The notes beneath the pieces were generated by a model. That model ran no database searches and was not told the DNA's origin. It was given only the letters and a program-made list of their open reading frames with translations. A stretch of DNA of 64,000 nucleotides from Arenicellales bacterium (GTDB lineage: Bacteria > Pseudomonadota > Gammaproteobacteria > Arenicellales > JAJDZL01), in the NCBI GenBank assembly GCA_958295885.1, contig OY282380.1:2666001-2730000 (forward strand). The letters are read 5' to 3'. A program made the position numbers and the translations under genes. This document shows, piece by piece, positions 8,988-17,872 of this stretch; positions within the stretch are counted from its first letter, which is position 1; each line of letters begins with the position of its first letter.

Positions 8988-9793
8988 TGTTCCAACAGCA
9001 CTTTGCCTTCACCCGCTATCCGTTCGAAGCCTCGCTCGCGGCCGACGAACTGTTCGACACCGAAGCGATGCGCGAAGCCAAGGCCCGCATCAACCACCTG
9101 CTGGAACTGCGCGGCCTCGGCCTGATCACCGGCGAAGCCGGCTGTGGCAAAACCACCTGCTGCCGGCAGGTCATGCAGCAGCTGCCGCCGGGTCTGTATC
9201 GACCGGTCTACGTGTCGCTGACCACCGGCAGCGCACTCGATGCCCTGAACTGCCTCGCACTCGAACTCGGACTGAGCGAACAGCGCCAGCGCGCCAGCCA
9301 ATGGCATGCGATTCGCAACGAAATCACACGCCTGGTGCAGCAGCAAAGACAACTACCGGTGCTGATCATCGATGAAGCCCATCATCTGCGCAACGAAGTG
9401 CTCGAAGACCTGCGTCTTCTGACCAACTTCGCCATGGACTCAGAACCGCGCATGTGCCTGCTGCTGATCGGACTGACCGAACTGAGAAGACGTCTGAACA
9501 TGGGCGTGCACCAATCCCTCAGCCAGCGCCTGGTCATCCGACATCACTTCGGCGCGCTGAACCGCGACGAAACCGAACGCTATCTGCAGCATCGGCTCAG
9601 CCTCGCCGGCGCCGCCGACAAGGTCCGACTGTTCGAGCCCAACGCCATCGAAATGATGCACGCCCAAGCCCGCGGCATGCCCCGCAAGATCAACCGTCTG
9701 GCACATTATGCGCTGTCAGCCGCAGCGCAGGACCAGGCTCGATGCGTTACCTTGCAGCACATGACTCAAGCTGTCGAAGAGTGGCAGGCCTGA
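8987..9793 (+). CDS. ExeA/TniB-like AAA ATPase
   Basis: About 268-aa AAA+ ATPase that would activate and target the DDE transposase, like TniB, TnsC or MuB. Walker A is GEAGCGKTT, Walker B is LIIDEAHH, and an arginine-rich C-terminal lid follows (GMPRKINRLAHYAL). AGGAGG lies 8 nt before the ATG at 8987, which overlaps the transposase stop by 1 nt. This copy is intact; partial copies occur at 22.6 and 28.5 kb. Confidence 0.85.
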   Translation: MFQQHFAFTRYPFEASLAADELFDTEAMREAKARINHLLELRGLGLITGEAGCGKTTCCRQVMQQLPPGLYRPVYVSLTTGSALDALNCLALELGLSEQRQRASQWHAIRNEITRLVQQQRQLPVLIIDEAHHLRNEVLEDLRLLTNFAMDSEPRMCLLLIGLTELRRRLNMGVHQSLSQRLVIRHHFGALNRDETERYLQHRLSLAGAADKVRLFEPNAIEMMHAQARGMPRKINRLAHYALSAAAQDQARCVTLQHMTQAVEEWQA

Positions 9794-10029
9794 ACCTGCT
9801 GCCGCCAGCCCAACCCAGCTGGAGCGCCCGCTCCAGCTGGAATCTCTCTTGTGCCTCTCAAAACATCGCCAAAATCCCTAGCTCAAGCCGCTGACGCACA
9901 TCGCCGCCAGCCACGTTGCCTCAATTTTGAATCCGACAATTTTGTTGGAACAATGTGATTCATTGAATAATTTCGTTCCGATTTAATTTGAATAAGCAGT
10001 TTCAACTTAATCTGGAATTCAACAGCAGG

Positions 10030-10798
10030 TTTCAAGCAGCTGGAGCAACAGCCGCAACTGCTGCACCAGGTGGTTGACTTGAAGGGCTCGCGCTGGGGCA
10101 ATCAGGTCGCTTCCTGGCAGCGGCGGCTGACGCAGGAGCTGCTGCAGGGTCGGGGCATCAATGCGACGAATGCGATGCTGCTTGAGTAATTTTTTCAAAG
10201 TGCCCAGCTGCAGTCGACGCGCCTGATCGGGGGTTGGAGCTTGGAGCAGAAGCTGCAGGAACCACTTTTGTGAGACATCTTTGACGGCTTCCAGGACGGC
10301 TGGGAAATAGGACCATAGAAGTTCTTTCAACTGATTGCAATCTTTGACTTTTTGCTTGACCAGCTGGTCTCTTTCATGAACCAAGGTGCGCAGCAGATGC
10401 TGTTGTTCGGTCAATGCTGGAGCAAGTCGAAAAGCATCGCTGTCGGTCGCAAGCGCACGGGCGATGACGAACGCATCGCGGCGGTCATCTTTGGCACCGG
10501 CAGGCGAGAGTCGGTCGCGGAAGCGGTTGGACTGCAGCGGATTGATGGAGAACACTTCCAAGTCGTGCGCCTGCAAGGCTAAGACCAGCGGGCCATGTGG
10601 CACTTCGAGCCCTATCTTCAGCTGCTGCGCATCGCCGCCTGTGGTCTGCAGCAACCATGGCGCCAGCTCAATGAGATGCTCAGAACAGTGATCCAAGGTA
10701 CGCCGAGCGAGGATTTGCCGATTAGCATCGAGCACACAGACTTCATGTCGAGTTCGTCCCCAGTCGATGCCGACATAGCAGTTGGATTGAGGTTGCAT
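10030..10798 (-). pseudogene. IS110 transposase, N-terminal half
   Basis: RuvC-like DEDD domain starting MQPQSNCYVGIDWGRTRHEV with the first Asp, then GLEVPHGPL and AKDDRRDAFVIARAL, followed by the coiled helical linker. GAGGAA stands 8 nt upstream of the ATG. It is cut at 10030 by the TniAB-like element, and the rest lies at 5803-6290. Confidence 0.85.
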
Positions 10799-11215
10799 GG
10801 TTAAGTTCCTCGGGGATGGGATTGAGTTATACTCAAAAACGGATGAGGCATCAACACCCAACGCCACGGAGCCTGTACTAGGGTTGTTAGAACACTGACT
10901 TCGTATAGGTGATCATTGGGCGTTACCCCATCTAGGCGCAAATCCCTTGCAGGTGTGCAAAGACGCTGGCTTTCACTAGGCCGCTCTAGATGGGGTGCCA
11001 AATCCGTTTCATGATGGCGATCATGCGCAAGTTCGTTCCATCCCATGTTCATCTTGTGCAACATCGCCGTGTTGAGTGAATCAATTCAAATTGATTGTCG
11101 TTTTCGCACAAAGTGGGATTTAAATCCCACTTTGTGCGAAGTATTGCAGTGATTGATCTTTCATCATAAAACATGACAGAATGAATTCAAATTGGTTGTT
11201 GGTTAATGGTACAGG
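10799..11215. ncRNA. Candidate bridge-RNA region of the split IS110
   Basis: About 417 nt without a gene between the IS110 transposase start and the right IS boundary, the place where IS110-group elements encode their bridge RNA. It holds a long-range pair CCCCATCTAG (about 10926) with CTAGATGGGG (about 10986) and a perfect 38-bp palindrome further right. Location and structure support the idea; transcription is not shown. Confidence 0.4.
11103..11140. repeat. 38-bp perfect palindrome in the IS110 left end
   Basis: Arms of 19 nt beginning TTCGCACAAAGTGGGATTT, centred on TTTAAA, with no loop. It may be part of the IS110 end structure or a transcription block. Confidence 0.85.
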
Positions 11216-11549
11216 CTTTCATAGTCCGCACAACCGTCGGCAATTGGATCAGATGCTGGAGCTCAATGCACTGCCGTGCAAAGGCAAATTGAGCAAAAAG
11301 AATCAGGCGCGGGAACAGGCGGCTGAATTCGTGGCGGCGCGCAAGCAGCATTCGGCGGTAGAATCGGCGGTGAACAATCTGGAGCATCGAGGTTTGGACC
11401 GGGTTCGCAGTCATGGTGCGGACGGTTTTGCACGCACGGTTTCGCTGTCGGTCCTGGCCGCCAATGTGCATCGCATTGGTCTGGTGCTGCAGCGCGCGGA
11501 ACGCGACCGGATTCGGCGGCAGAAAAAAGCACGTTTGCGCGTGGCCTGA
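11216..11549 (+). pseudogene. ISNCY transposase, C-terminal piece
   Basis: Conserved tail of the ISNCY transposase: FHSPHNRRQLDQMLE, CKGKLSKKNQAREQAAEFVAAR, then KQHSAVESAVNNLEHRGLDR containing the last catalytic Glu region, and ADGFARTVSLSVLAANVHRIG. It joins in frame to the piece ending at 5743. Confidence 0.85.
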
Positions 11550-11741
11550 CGCAACGGCGTCGCTCCCGGATGGCTTCAAATCCCCTCTCTGCAGGCACGG
11601 GGAGATAGGGACGCGTCTGTAAAACCCGCCAAAATCGCAAAATTCAAAGAATCGCCTGCAAATTGACGGCGGCGCCATCTTTTGTGCGAAATTCATCCAA
11701 AATATTCTGAAAATCCCCTAAGAAATTTGAAAAAAGAGGGG
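11550..11741. other. ISNCY 3' non-coding end
   Basis: No gene seen. AT-rich sequence between the transposase stop and the right terminal repeat. Confidence 0.5.
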
Positions 11742-11781
11742 TTTTCTGGCAGACACTAATTACTAGTGAAAGATCAAACGA

Positions 11782-11810
11782 GGTTCGGATACGTTGCGAC
11801 TGGGCCCACC
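11782..11810 (+). repeat. J-site 1 (left edge of the first Uma2 module)
   Basis: GGTTCGGATACGTTGCGACT followed by GGGCCCACC. The sequence to its right matches that right of J-site 15 from CCACCG onward, although the flanks to the left differ. Confidence 0.75.
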
Positions 11811-12054
11811 GAAACCTAATTCATCGCTGTAAAAGATCTTAACGTTTGAGTCGATCTGTTTCTTCGTATACGATTCAAGTCAATCTACGAAACTGCTGTT
11901 CACGACAGACAAAGTTCCTCTTTAGATCTTGAGAGCTTGAACCTGCTGAATACGAACCCCGAAGCAAGATGACAACTTTCTGCCGAACCGTTTGATTCAC
12001 CGCGCAACGATGGATTAGAATTGAACTAGAACAACTTTTAAACTGTGAGAGACG

Positions 12055-12708
12055 ATGAAGAAATTGCATTCAATTCAAGCCAATACAGCTTCACGTCAGG
12101 CGACCTATCAAGATGTGCTGGATGCGCCACAACACATGGTTGCGGAGATTGTCGATGGCAAGCTCTACACGCACCCGAGACCAGCTTTTGGTCATGCCTT
12201 AGCCAGTTCTGTGCTTGGACATTCTATTGGTCCTCCTTTTCACCAAGGCCGCGGCGGACCTGGTGGTTGGTGGATAGTTGACGAACCTGAACTCCATCTA
12301 GGCGAGGACATTTTGGTGCCTGACATCGCAGGATGGCGACGTGAGCGAATGCCTGTATTTCCAACCGGAGCCTACAGCACATTGGCTCCGGACTGGGTGT
12401 GCGAGGTGCTTTCCCCTTCGACCCGTAAGCTTGATCTTGGCGGCAAGCGAGCGATTTACGCCCGCGAGGGTGTTGGCTTTCTTTGGTTGGTAGATCCACA
12501 TGCCCGCTCGCTGGAAGCATTTGAGTTGCACGGTACTGAATGGGTGGTGATAGACAAGCTGTTCGATGATGCGTCAGTATCGTTACCGCCATTTGGGGCG
12601 GTCAGTTTCAATCTCGGTGATTTGTGGCCACCGCATGCTGTGCACCAAGAGCTGCCGAGCAAGCCGACTGCTGAAACTGAACCGGAGTCGATTGAAACCT
12701 CAAAGTAA
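12055..12708 (+). CDS. Uma2-family (DUF820) PD-(D/E)XK endonuclease-like protein
   Basis: 217 aa. The fold signature is complete: YQDVLDAPQHMVAEIVDG at the N-terminus, LHLGEDILVPDIAGWRRER with the catalytic Asp, and the block APDWVCEVLSPSTRKLDL...KRAIYAREGVGFLWLVDP with the Glu and Lys of the nuclease core. Uma2 proteins are abundant in cyanobacteria and sulfur bacteria; their biological role is unclear. A near-identical paralogue lies at 59650. About 240 nt of conserved leader separate it from J-site 1, and both copies share that leader. Confidence 0.85.
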   Translation: MKKLHSIQANTASRQATYQDVLDAPQHMVAEIVDGKLYTHPRPAFGHALASSVLGHSIGPPFHQGRGGPGGWWIVDEPELHLGEDILVPDIAGWRRERMPVFPTGAYSTLAPDWVCEVLSPSTRKLDLGGKRAIYAREGVGFLWLVDPHARSLEAFELHGTEWVVIDKLFDDASVSLPPFGAVSFNLGDLWPPHAVHQELPSKPTAETEPESIETSK

Positions 12709-12797
12709 CATTCAGTGGCTCAAACCTTGCTTTTCTGTTATTGTGAATTCTGGGATCAATTTCTCACCGGTGAGTAAGATGTTCATTGAGCGATGAT

Positions 12798-13145
12798 TGG
12801 TACTGACTCGATGATGTAGAGACGCTGTAATGACAGAGCAACCTTAACAGTTCGAGGAAAATTGAAGATCAGCAAGTGATTCATTCAAAAGAATTGAAGG
12901 TACGTGAATTATGAGTCAGAACCAGGCAGGAGCAATAAAAAACGGATTTCGGCTGTTTTTGAACCAATCTGTTTTATGTGATCAGCTGCACCTAGTCAGT
13001 CCAGAAAGTTGCCTTAGGCACTTTCTTCAATGCGTGGTGACTGTTCGTTAAACAGAACTCCTTTAGTAAAACATTTTTCTGGTTTTATTCAATACGGAGT
13101 GTTTCTCGAAGTCACTTCGTAGTCAACTAAGTGCCGTTCTTAACC
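12798..13145 (+). repeat. R1 repeat, copy a
   Basis: Begins TGGTACTGACTCGATGATG, an IS3-type left end. The first 110 bp align with IS3 including a ruined orfA start (ATCAGCAAGTGATT for ATGAGTAAAGTGATC). The remainder matches the R1 body, but the right end carrying a J-site has diverged or been lost. It directly follows the Uma2 gene, as copy g does at 60401. Confidence 0.7.
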
Positions 13146-13189
13146 ATAAGAATTCGTTCACTTAAGATCAGAAGCGCATTGGTCGTGAT

Positions 13190-13342
13190 ATGTGCAGCGC
13201 AATTTATGCTGATTCGGAAAAATATGGAATAGTCATCGCTAGAAACAAACCAATTGAACTTCGAAACGCGCATGAGTACCTGAATCTAGGAAAGGTGGAC
13301 AAGGTAAGGACGGTGCTGCAACATCTACTCAAGTTTCAATAG
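13190..13342 (+). CDS. Short hypothetical ORF
   Basis: 50 codons (MCSAIYADSEKYGIVIARNK...) open from a TAA 45 nt upstream. No clear Shine-Dalgarno sequence. It could be the remnant of a longer gene lost when R1 arrived. Weakly supported. Confidence 0.25.
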   Translation: MCSAIYADSEKYGIVIARNKPIELRNAHEYLNLGKVDKVRTVLQHLLKFQ

Positions 13343-13437
13343 ACCAACAAATTGAGAATTTCAAAGGACATGAATTCTACTATTTCTGTTTCTTCAACTC
13401 CTGACCAAGTAGTTTTTCAACAAATAGGAGACGAGTT

Positions 13438-13848
13438 GTGTTCAAACGAAATTTACTTTCCGTCAATCGCAATGCGCTACCTAAAGTGCATTCCTGTTAT
13501 AGTGCCGTATGGATTAATCCGAAAGGGTATTCTACAAAACGGTCTGAAAATCATGTCTTGAACATGCTGAGAGAAGGAGGCTCATGGATAAGGTTTAAAG
13601 ATATCAGCCCTGCCGTTAAATTGAATACAACCTACGACTTTGGTGACAGAAAGGTCGCTCTCGAAATTTCGAGAGCACATCAGTTGACAACTAGCAAGAT
13701 GTTAGCTGGAACCGTATTTCAAGCAAACTTCCATCACGAATCTAAAGAGCAGAATGTAGGTGCTCGTATATACCATTTAATCTCCATACTAAATTTATGG
13801 AAACGTGATCTAGACGATTCTTTTGATTTAGTAGACAAGTATTGTTAA
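13438..13848 (+). CDS. Hypothetical protein, first gene of an unknown pair
   Basis: 136-aa basic protein of unrecognised family (LPKVHSCYSAVWINPKGYSTK at the N-terminus, IRFKDISPAVKLNTTYDFGD in the middle). It overlaps the next gene slightly, which suggests one operon. An alternative frame from 13352 is shorter and less protein-like. Two-gene architecture and setting among toxin-antitoxin modules suggest a paired system; the function is not known. Confidence 0.45.
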   Translation: MFKRNLLSVNRNALPKVHSCYSAVWINPKGYSTKRSENHVLNMLREGGSWIRFKDISPAVKLNTTYDFGDRKVALEISRAHQLTTSKMLAGTVFQANFHHESKEQNVGARIYHLISILNLWKRDLDDSFDLVDKYC

Positions 13849-13856
13849 GAATTTTT

Positions 13857-14522
13857 ATGTCTGGGCAAACAGCACAATTTACCATCGAAAGTTCGACTAT
13901 TGACACGATACCGTCGTCAGAGGCATTTCGGCAAATTCAATTGTCTTGGAATTCTGATTCAGACGTTCAATTTCCAATGTACGGATACAACCGTGAGTGT
14001 TCATCAAATTGGCTGATGCCTGACTCTGAGTGGATGTTGCTTACAGCATCAGAAATACATCCACAAGTCGCTGAGAGCCTTTTTGGAGAATTACTCCTGA
14101 GGATTCAACAACAACTGGATAAAACGATTGAACGAAGGTGGTGGGATTCTCTAGCCGAGTATCTTTCACGTGGTGCAATCGGTTTCAGGGTGCAGCTTGC
14201 TCAAGCATTGGAAGAACTTGATCAAGTAGTGGACGAAGCACAGTCAGAGGGATATGAGATTCCAAGCAGTGACGCGATAGTTAATGCAAGACGCATAATA
14301 AAGCGCATTTATGATAATTTGTCGCACCCGTTTCAAGTCTATCCAATGCCAGACGGAGAAGTGGCCGTTGATATAGCAAACGACGATGGAAGTTCAGTGT
14401 TGATACTATGTTGCTCAGATGGTGGTACGCTTTGTTTTGTGAATATTAACGGAAATCAACGCAGGGCACACTATTCCAATTCCGATGCACTTCCGGATAG
14501 TTTCATGCATGAAGCCCTTTAA
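13857..14522 (+). CDS. Hypothetical protein, second gene of an unknown pair
   Basis: About 221 aa, acidic. A central helical region (RVQLAQALEELDQVVDEAQSE...RRIIKRIYDNL) is followed by a small beta-rich C-terminal part (YPMPDGEVAVDIAND, LCCSDGGTLCFVNINGNQRR). Tails of this style recur in small accessory-gene proteins of unknown role encoded next to a partner gene. The start at 13857 (MSGQTAQF) is preferred over an in-frame ATG at 13842. Confidence 0.5.
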   Translation: MSGQTAQFTIESSTIDTIPSSEAFRQIQLSWNSDSDVQFPMYGYNRECSSNWLMPDSEWMLLTASEIHPQVAESLFGELLLRIQQQLDKTIERRWWDSLAEYLSRGAIGFRVQLAQALEELDQVVDEAQSEGYEIPSSDAIVNARRIIKRIYDNLSHPFQVYPMPDGEVAVDIANDDGSSVLILCCSDGGTLCFVNINGNQRRAHYSNSDALPDSFMHEAL

Positions 14523-14565
14523 GAACTTCAACAGAATTTAGATTCGTAGTGACGAATCACAACAC

Positions 14566-14951
14566 AGTCCATCCGACTGAAGAACTCGGGCGGGGGGATA
14601 TTTTCAAGTCGTACTGCTCAACGGTCACGAACTGCAATACCGAAAAATGTATTTCTTGAAAGGAAAGGGAATACACGAATATCCGTTGATCGATTGAGTT
14701 TAGCGCCAGCAGTCGTAGCCATTCAAATTGCAGAGACAATTGCCAATCAGCGGAAGAGGAATTTTTACGGTTGGGCGATTGTCAGTGCTGAGAATGCGAG
14801 CTTGGATGGACGACGTGTGGAAGCTTCTCCGCTCCAGCACAATCAGTTTCATGCTGATATAGTTTTACCGCCTGAGGCAAAGGAAAGGGAAGAACAAATT
14901 ATGCATGCGCAGCTGTTGGCTGACGCGTCAAGCTGGTGTGCACGCCCTTGA
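14566..14951 (+). pseudogene. Frameshifted hypothetical gene
   Basis: Two overlapping frames read as one protein: YFQVVLLNGHELQYRKMYFL followed by KGIHEYPLID, then after a frame change RLSLAPAVVAIQIAETIANQ and AENASLDGRRVEASPLQ up to a TGA at 14951. It is unknown but clearly coding-like. The right flank is a truncated IS3-type end. Confidence 0.4.
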
Positions 14952-14973
14952 AGAAACAACGAACGCGGAAATT

Positions 14974-15053
14974 TGGTCCTACCCCAATTATGTAGAAACA
15001 TCATCATGACAGAGTAATCCAAGTTTCGGAGTTGAAAATCGCATTAAATTCCT
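14974..15053 (+). repeat. Truncated IS3/R1 left end
   Basis: TGGTCCTACCCCAATTATG and about 60 further bases related to the IS3 left end, cut by the IS4 remnant at 15054. Confidence 0.6.
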
Positions 15054-15780
15054 AAGTTAAGGGAGCGGGGTCACGTTCCACCGTATGGTTTCGGGGTCAA
15101 GTTGGAGACTGCTTTCGAAAAACTGTTCAAATTCTCGGTTCAAGGTGCAGACCAACTGCTTGACCGCGTCATCGGTCAGAGTATTCATCTGCTGGATGAC
15201 GCGTCCCATCAACGCGAGAAAATAATGCCACAGACGCCGCGCCAGGCTGAACTGATTGTGCCGGTCTTTGAACTGTCTCGGATTTCGCACAGATTGCCTC
15301 TGACGCCAGTCGAACTGGCATAAGTGAGAATCAGATGACGAACCGCACAAAGAAGCACCGGGGCGACGAATGAAGCGAAACTGCGAGTCTGTTCGGACAA
15401 AAACCCCAAATTTAGCTTAGCACCCTTGAAATAAACTTCCACTCTCCAACGTTTAGAAGAAATCTGCAGCAGCTTTTCGGCGCTCAATTGGTCGTCCTTG
15501 GATAGAAATAATGCCCAATCCTTGCGACTGCCGCCAGCTCCGTTTTCTTTCAGTGTGCACACGTATAGAAGCTGCACTGGATGCCAGCTCCGCTCTTGCA
15601 ATGGGTCACTCTGCCGTTCTGGTTCCACCGACCGGGAAACTGCCTATCAAGGGGCTCCGGGCAGCTTGCGCCAGTTCTTGCGCACGCACTTGGAATAGAT
15701 GTTCTTGGCATTGAGCAACTGTTTTTTGTCGTTTCCAACCTGTACTCAATTTTTGGTATTGCCTTTTTTCATGCGCAGCA
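15054..15780 (-). pseudogene. IS4-family transposase fragment
   Basis: Minus-strand remnants of an IS4-type DDE transposase: QQLLNAKNIYSKCVRKNWRK near the 5' side, then CTLKENGAGGSRKDWALFLS and SSKRWRVEVYFKGAKLNLGFL, the Y-x2-R-x3-E-like region. Two tandem stops, a frameshift near 15350 and loss of the N-terminus make it dead. It inserted into the AbiEii gene on its right. Confidence 0.7.
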
Positions 15781-15896
15781 GAAAAAAAGTTGTAGATAAG
15801 CAGTTCCTTTTCAATGGCGTTGCGCATATGGCTGAACTTGGAGTCGCTCACAGCGCGATTTACCAATTGTTCAAATTCGTTCTGGCGGTTATTCAT
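15780..15896 (-). pseudogene. abiEii: AbiEii-type nucleotidyltransferase toxin, N-terminal stub
   Basis: The first 38 or so residues (MNNRQNEFEQLVNRAVSDSK...HMRNAIEKELLIYNFFSA) match the start of AbiEii nucleotidyltransferase toxins of the type IV abortive-infection pair. The frame then runs into the IS4 fragment before the GGTSLR catalytic motif. The ATG overlaps the stop of the AbiEi gene by 1 nt (TAATG), the usual arrangement. Confidence 0.65.
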
Positions 15897-16417
15897 TAAA
15901 CTTCAGATTGGTCAACCAAGTGGACATTGCGTCCCACTCGCTTCAGGTCTCTATACGCGGCTGTTCTTGTTGCCATCCTCAAGGGTCGGCCAACCTGAAC
16001 GACATTTCCGATGATCTCCGATATGGAACGACTGGTATGTGTGAACTCAATCACACCGAAAGGTGTGTTGTATTCTCCTTCACGACCTGTAGTCATGACG
16101 GTTAGACGATCGACTGGAACTTGGGAAATCATGCCGTATGACGAAAGTGCCGTTTCCAAACTGACATAATTGTAGTGGCCGCGCCGCAACGATCTTGCAA
16201 TCAACTCCACGTTTTCTGCGTTGACGTTTCTCGAATACGCGTAGACGTAAATACCTCGGGCCGCGCGTTGCAGAATTCCGTTTTTCACGAGGCGTTTCAG
16301 TCCCGCTCGAAACGCATAGTGGCTGTCGTCTGAAAATATCTTTGCTAGATCTTTCGTCGTATAGACGTACCTTCCATCGATATCCAGTTCATTTAGGGTT
16401 TTTAGAGCCGATGTAAT
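15896..16417 (-). CDS. abiEi: AbiEi-type antitoxin/transcriptional regulator
   Basis: AbiEi antitoxin: winged helix-turn-helix (GRYVYTTKDLAKIF followed by AFRAGLKRLVKNGILQRA) and the conserved C-terminal domain (YVSLETALSSYGMISQVPVD and TPFGVIEFTHTSR). AbiEi represses its own operon and counteracts AbiEii. The coding similarity reaches about 16414, but the frame has no ATG/GTG/TTG there (only ATT or ATA before a TAA at 16430). The first canonical ATG is at 16288, which would lose the DNA-binding domain. The partner toxin is truncated. Confidence 0.7.
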   Translation of the reverse strand: MTSALKTLNELDIDGRYVYTTKDLAKIFSDDSHYAFRAGLKRLVKNGILQRAARGIYVYAYSRNVNAENVELIARSLRRGHYNYVSLETALSSYGMISQVPVDRLTVMTTGREGEYNTPFGVIEFTHTSRSISEIIGNVVQVGRPLRMATRTAAYRDLKRVGRNVHLVDQSEV

Positions 16418-16859
16418 ATTTATTATTGTTTACATGAGTGTTTCGAGGTAATTTTGTCGAATCAAATATTCCAGCCTCGGGAGCGGGAATGACAGTCGAT
16501 TCATGGAGTCGCGGAGTTGGTTGACCCTGAAAAGTTACTTTAAGTCGAGATTTGACACTCGATTCGTACACGCAGATCACACAGTTGGATTTGCGATCAG
16601 ATTCTGTCGAGTCACTTGCGTCACGGTTGGGAAACTCTGGAGTGCAATTAAGCTAGGATGACGGAATACGAGTTTTAACGGCAGAATAAGAGAGTGCTGC
16701 AGAGGTGAATAGGGAGATCGACCGATGTCTCAACGTTATGAAATTCTATGTTGAATTGTGTTGGAACAATCTGGGTGTTTCTGTCTTGCTTTCAAATAGC
16801 GAGGGACGCGAAAGTGCATTCATAATGACAAAATAGAAATGAATTGGATTTCAGATCTA
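16418..16859. other. Gene-free stretch with an IS5-type solo end
   Basis: No gene supported. GGTTGACCCTGAAAAG at about 16515 matches the ends of the IS5-type remnants at 41281 and 54155. The rest is unassigned. Confidence 0.4.
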
Positions 16860-16887
16860 GTTCGGACACGTTGCGGCCGCGCCCACC
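16860..16887 (+). repeat. J-site 2
   Basis: GTTCGGACACGTTGCGGCCG then CGCCCACC. It precedes an IS1595 remnant, the VOC gene and BrnTA. Confidence 0.65.
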
Positions 16888-16904
16888 ACTATATTTCAAT
16901 GCCT

Positions 16905-17190
16905 CTGAACATGCGTAAATATGCAGAATGTTTGAATGGCAGAAGTATTTCGCCGGCGAACGGGCTTGCATTCTCGAACTTGAACGTAATCGTCAGTGTG
17001 ACGGCTTCGTTGTCCGAACTGCCGTCATCAGCCGGGGTACCGCCTCAAGAATCATCAATTTTGCGAGTGCGAGACCTGCAAACGACAAGCCGAGGTGACC
17101 GCTGGCACTTTCTTCGAATATGCCAAGCTGCCGCTGACCAGGCGGTTTTCCGCCATTCGCCTGATGAGTGCCGAAAAGCGTGGCATCTAG
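16905..17190 (+). pseudogene. IS1595-family transposase N-terminal remnant
   Basis: Zinc-ribbon start (CDGFV, then CRHQPGYRLKNHQFCECETC after a frame change) and QAEVTAGTFFEYAKLPLTRR, with SAIRLMSAEKRGI. It stops at TAG and lacks all catalytic residues. It is a different lineage from the copy at 1133. Confidence 0.65.
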
Positions 17191-17304
17191 GATAATAAGA
17201 CTGTCGAAGCTGGGAATCGTAACGGCCTCGGTGCCTGATTCGGGTTGCTTTCGATCAAGTTCCGTTTCTAATTCGGCTAAGCATGTTTAGAGGAGTGTAG
17301 ATCG

Positions 17305-17670
17305 ATGTCAGCAGCGATTACCCAAATAATTCCTTACACTAAACGCATTGAAGAAATGATGGATTTCTATGAACTGCATTTCGGATTTACCGTCAGGCAT
17401 AGTGACAATGACCAATTGATAGAACTGCTTAATTCTACGCATTCTGTCAAATTGTTGCTTAATCCTTCTGGATAAGGTAGGAAAGAAGGCCAGGTGTGCG
17501 TGAAGTTGGTATTTGACGTTGAAGATGTTCCAGCCTTCTGCAGACAGGCTCGCAGGAATGGATTGGGATTCGGCCCAATTCACAAAGCTGACGGCTATGA
17601 ATTTGCCAACGCAAAAGATCCTTCTAAGAATTCTATTTCAGTTTCGAGTCGCGCATTTCGTAATAAATGA
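17305..17670 (+). pseudogene. VOC-family (glyoxalase-like) gene with an internal stop
   Basis: 122-codon frame starting MSAAITQIIPYTKRIEEMMD with the typical VOC opening and FYELHFGFTVRH. The second half contains VCVKLVFDVEDVPAFCRQA and GFGPIHKADGYEFANAKDP. A TAA interrupts after LLNPSG (about codon 58). GAGGAG stands upstream of the ATG. Probably inactive. Confidence 0.65.
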
Positions 17671-17872
17671 CGATTTCAATTTTCCAGTCCTTAGTGAAAT
17701 TCTTTTGGATTGGCGATAGAGAAATGATTTGAAATTTTAGATCTGCCAAGGTGCAAATTCTTTCCTTACGCGTCCACCAGGCTGGTTCGCCGCTGAAATC
17801 CATCAGAATTTATTTCCTGAGTTCTACGCTGATATGTAGTTACAATAATGTAATTACAATATTGGAGCGGTT

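Larger units (their letters stand above)
6291..10024 (+). mobile_element. TniA/TniB-like transposon with ExeA-type ATPase
   Basis: 3734-bp element beginning TGTTGTACTCC and ending GGAATTCAACA, with GCAGG on both sides (6286-6290 and 10025-10029). TG...CA ends and a 5-bp duplication are characteristic of the Tn7/Tn5053/Mu group. It encodes a zinc-ribbon protein, a DDE transposase (interrupted by a MITE) and an AAA ATPase, all on the + strand. A second, mostly deleted copy survives at 28516-29009 and 31512-31746, and a tiny ATPase fragment near 22.6 kb. Confidence 0.85.
5744..11215 (-). mobile_element. IS110-family element inserted in the ISNCY transposase
   Basis: The ISNCY frame breaks after AAG GG (5743) and resumes at 11216; AGG is present at both junctions, consistent with a short core shared by donor and target. 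There are no long terminal repeats, as usual for IS110. The transposase is on the minus strand and is itself split by the TniAB-like element. Exact ends are inferred from the host frame. Confidence 0.75.
3184..11762 (+). mobile_element. ISNCY-type element opened by nested insertions
   Basis: Bounded by perfect inverted repeats: AATTAGTGTCTGCCAGAAAA at the left and its complement at 11742-11761, with one further matching T/A pair outside. The single transposase gene is in three pieces (3298-3677, 4982-5743, 11216-11549). Removing the inserts and one copy of each junction repeat restores one reading frame. No flanking target duplication was recognised. The same tip sequence recurs at 33720 and 35520 beside the porin gene. 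Confidence 0.85.
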
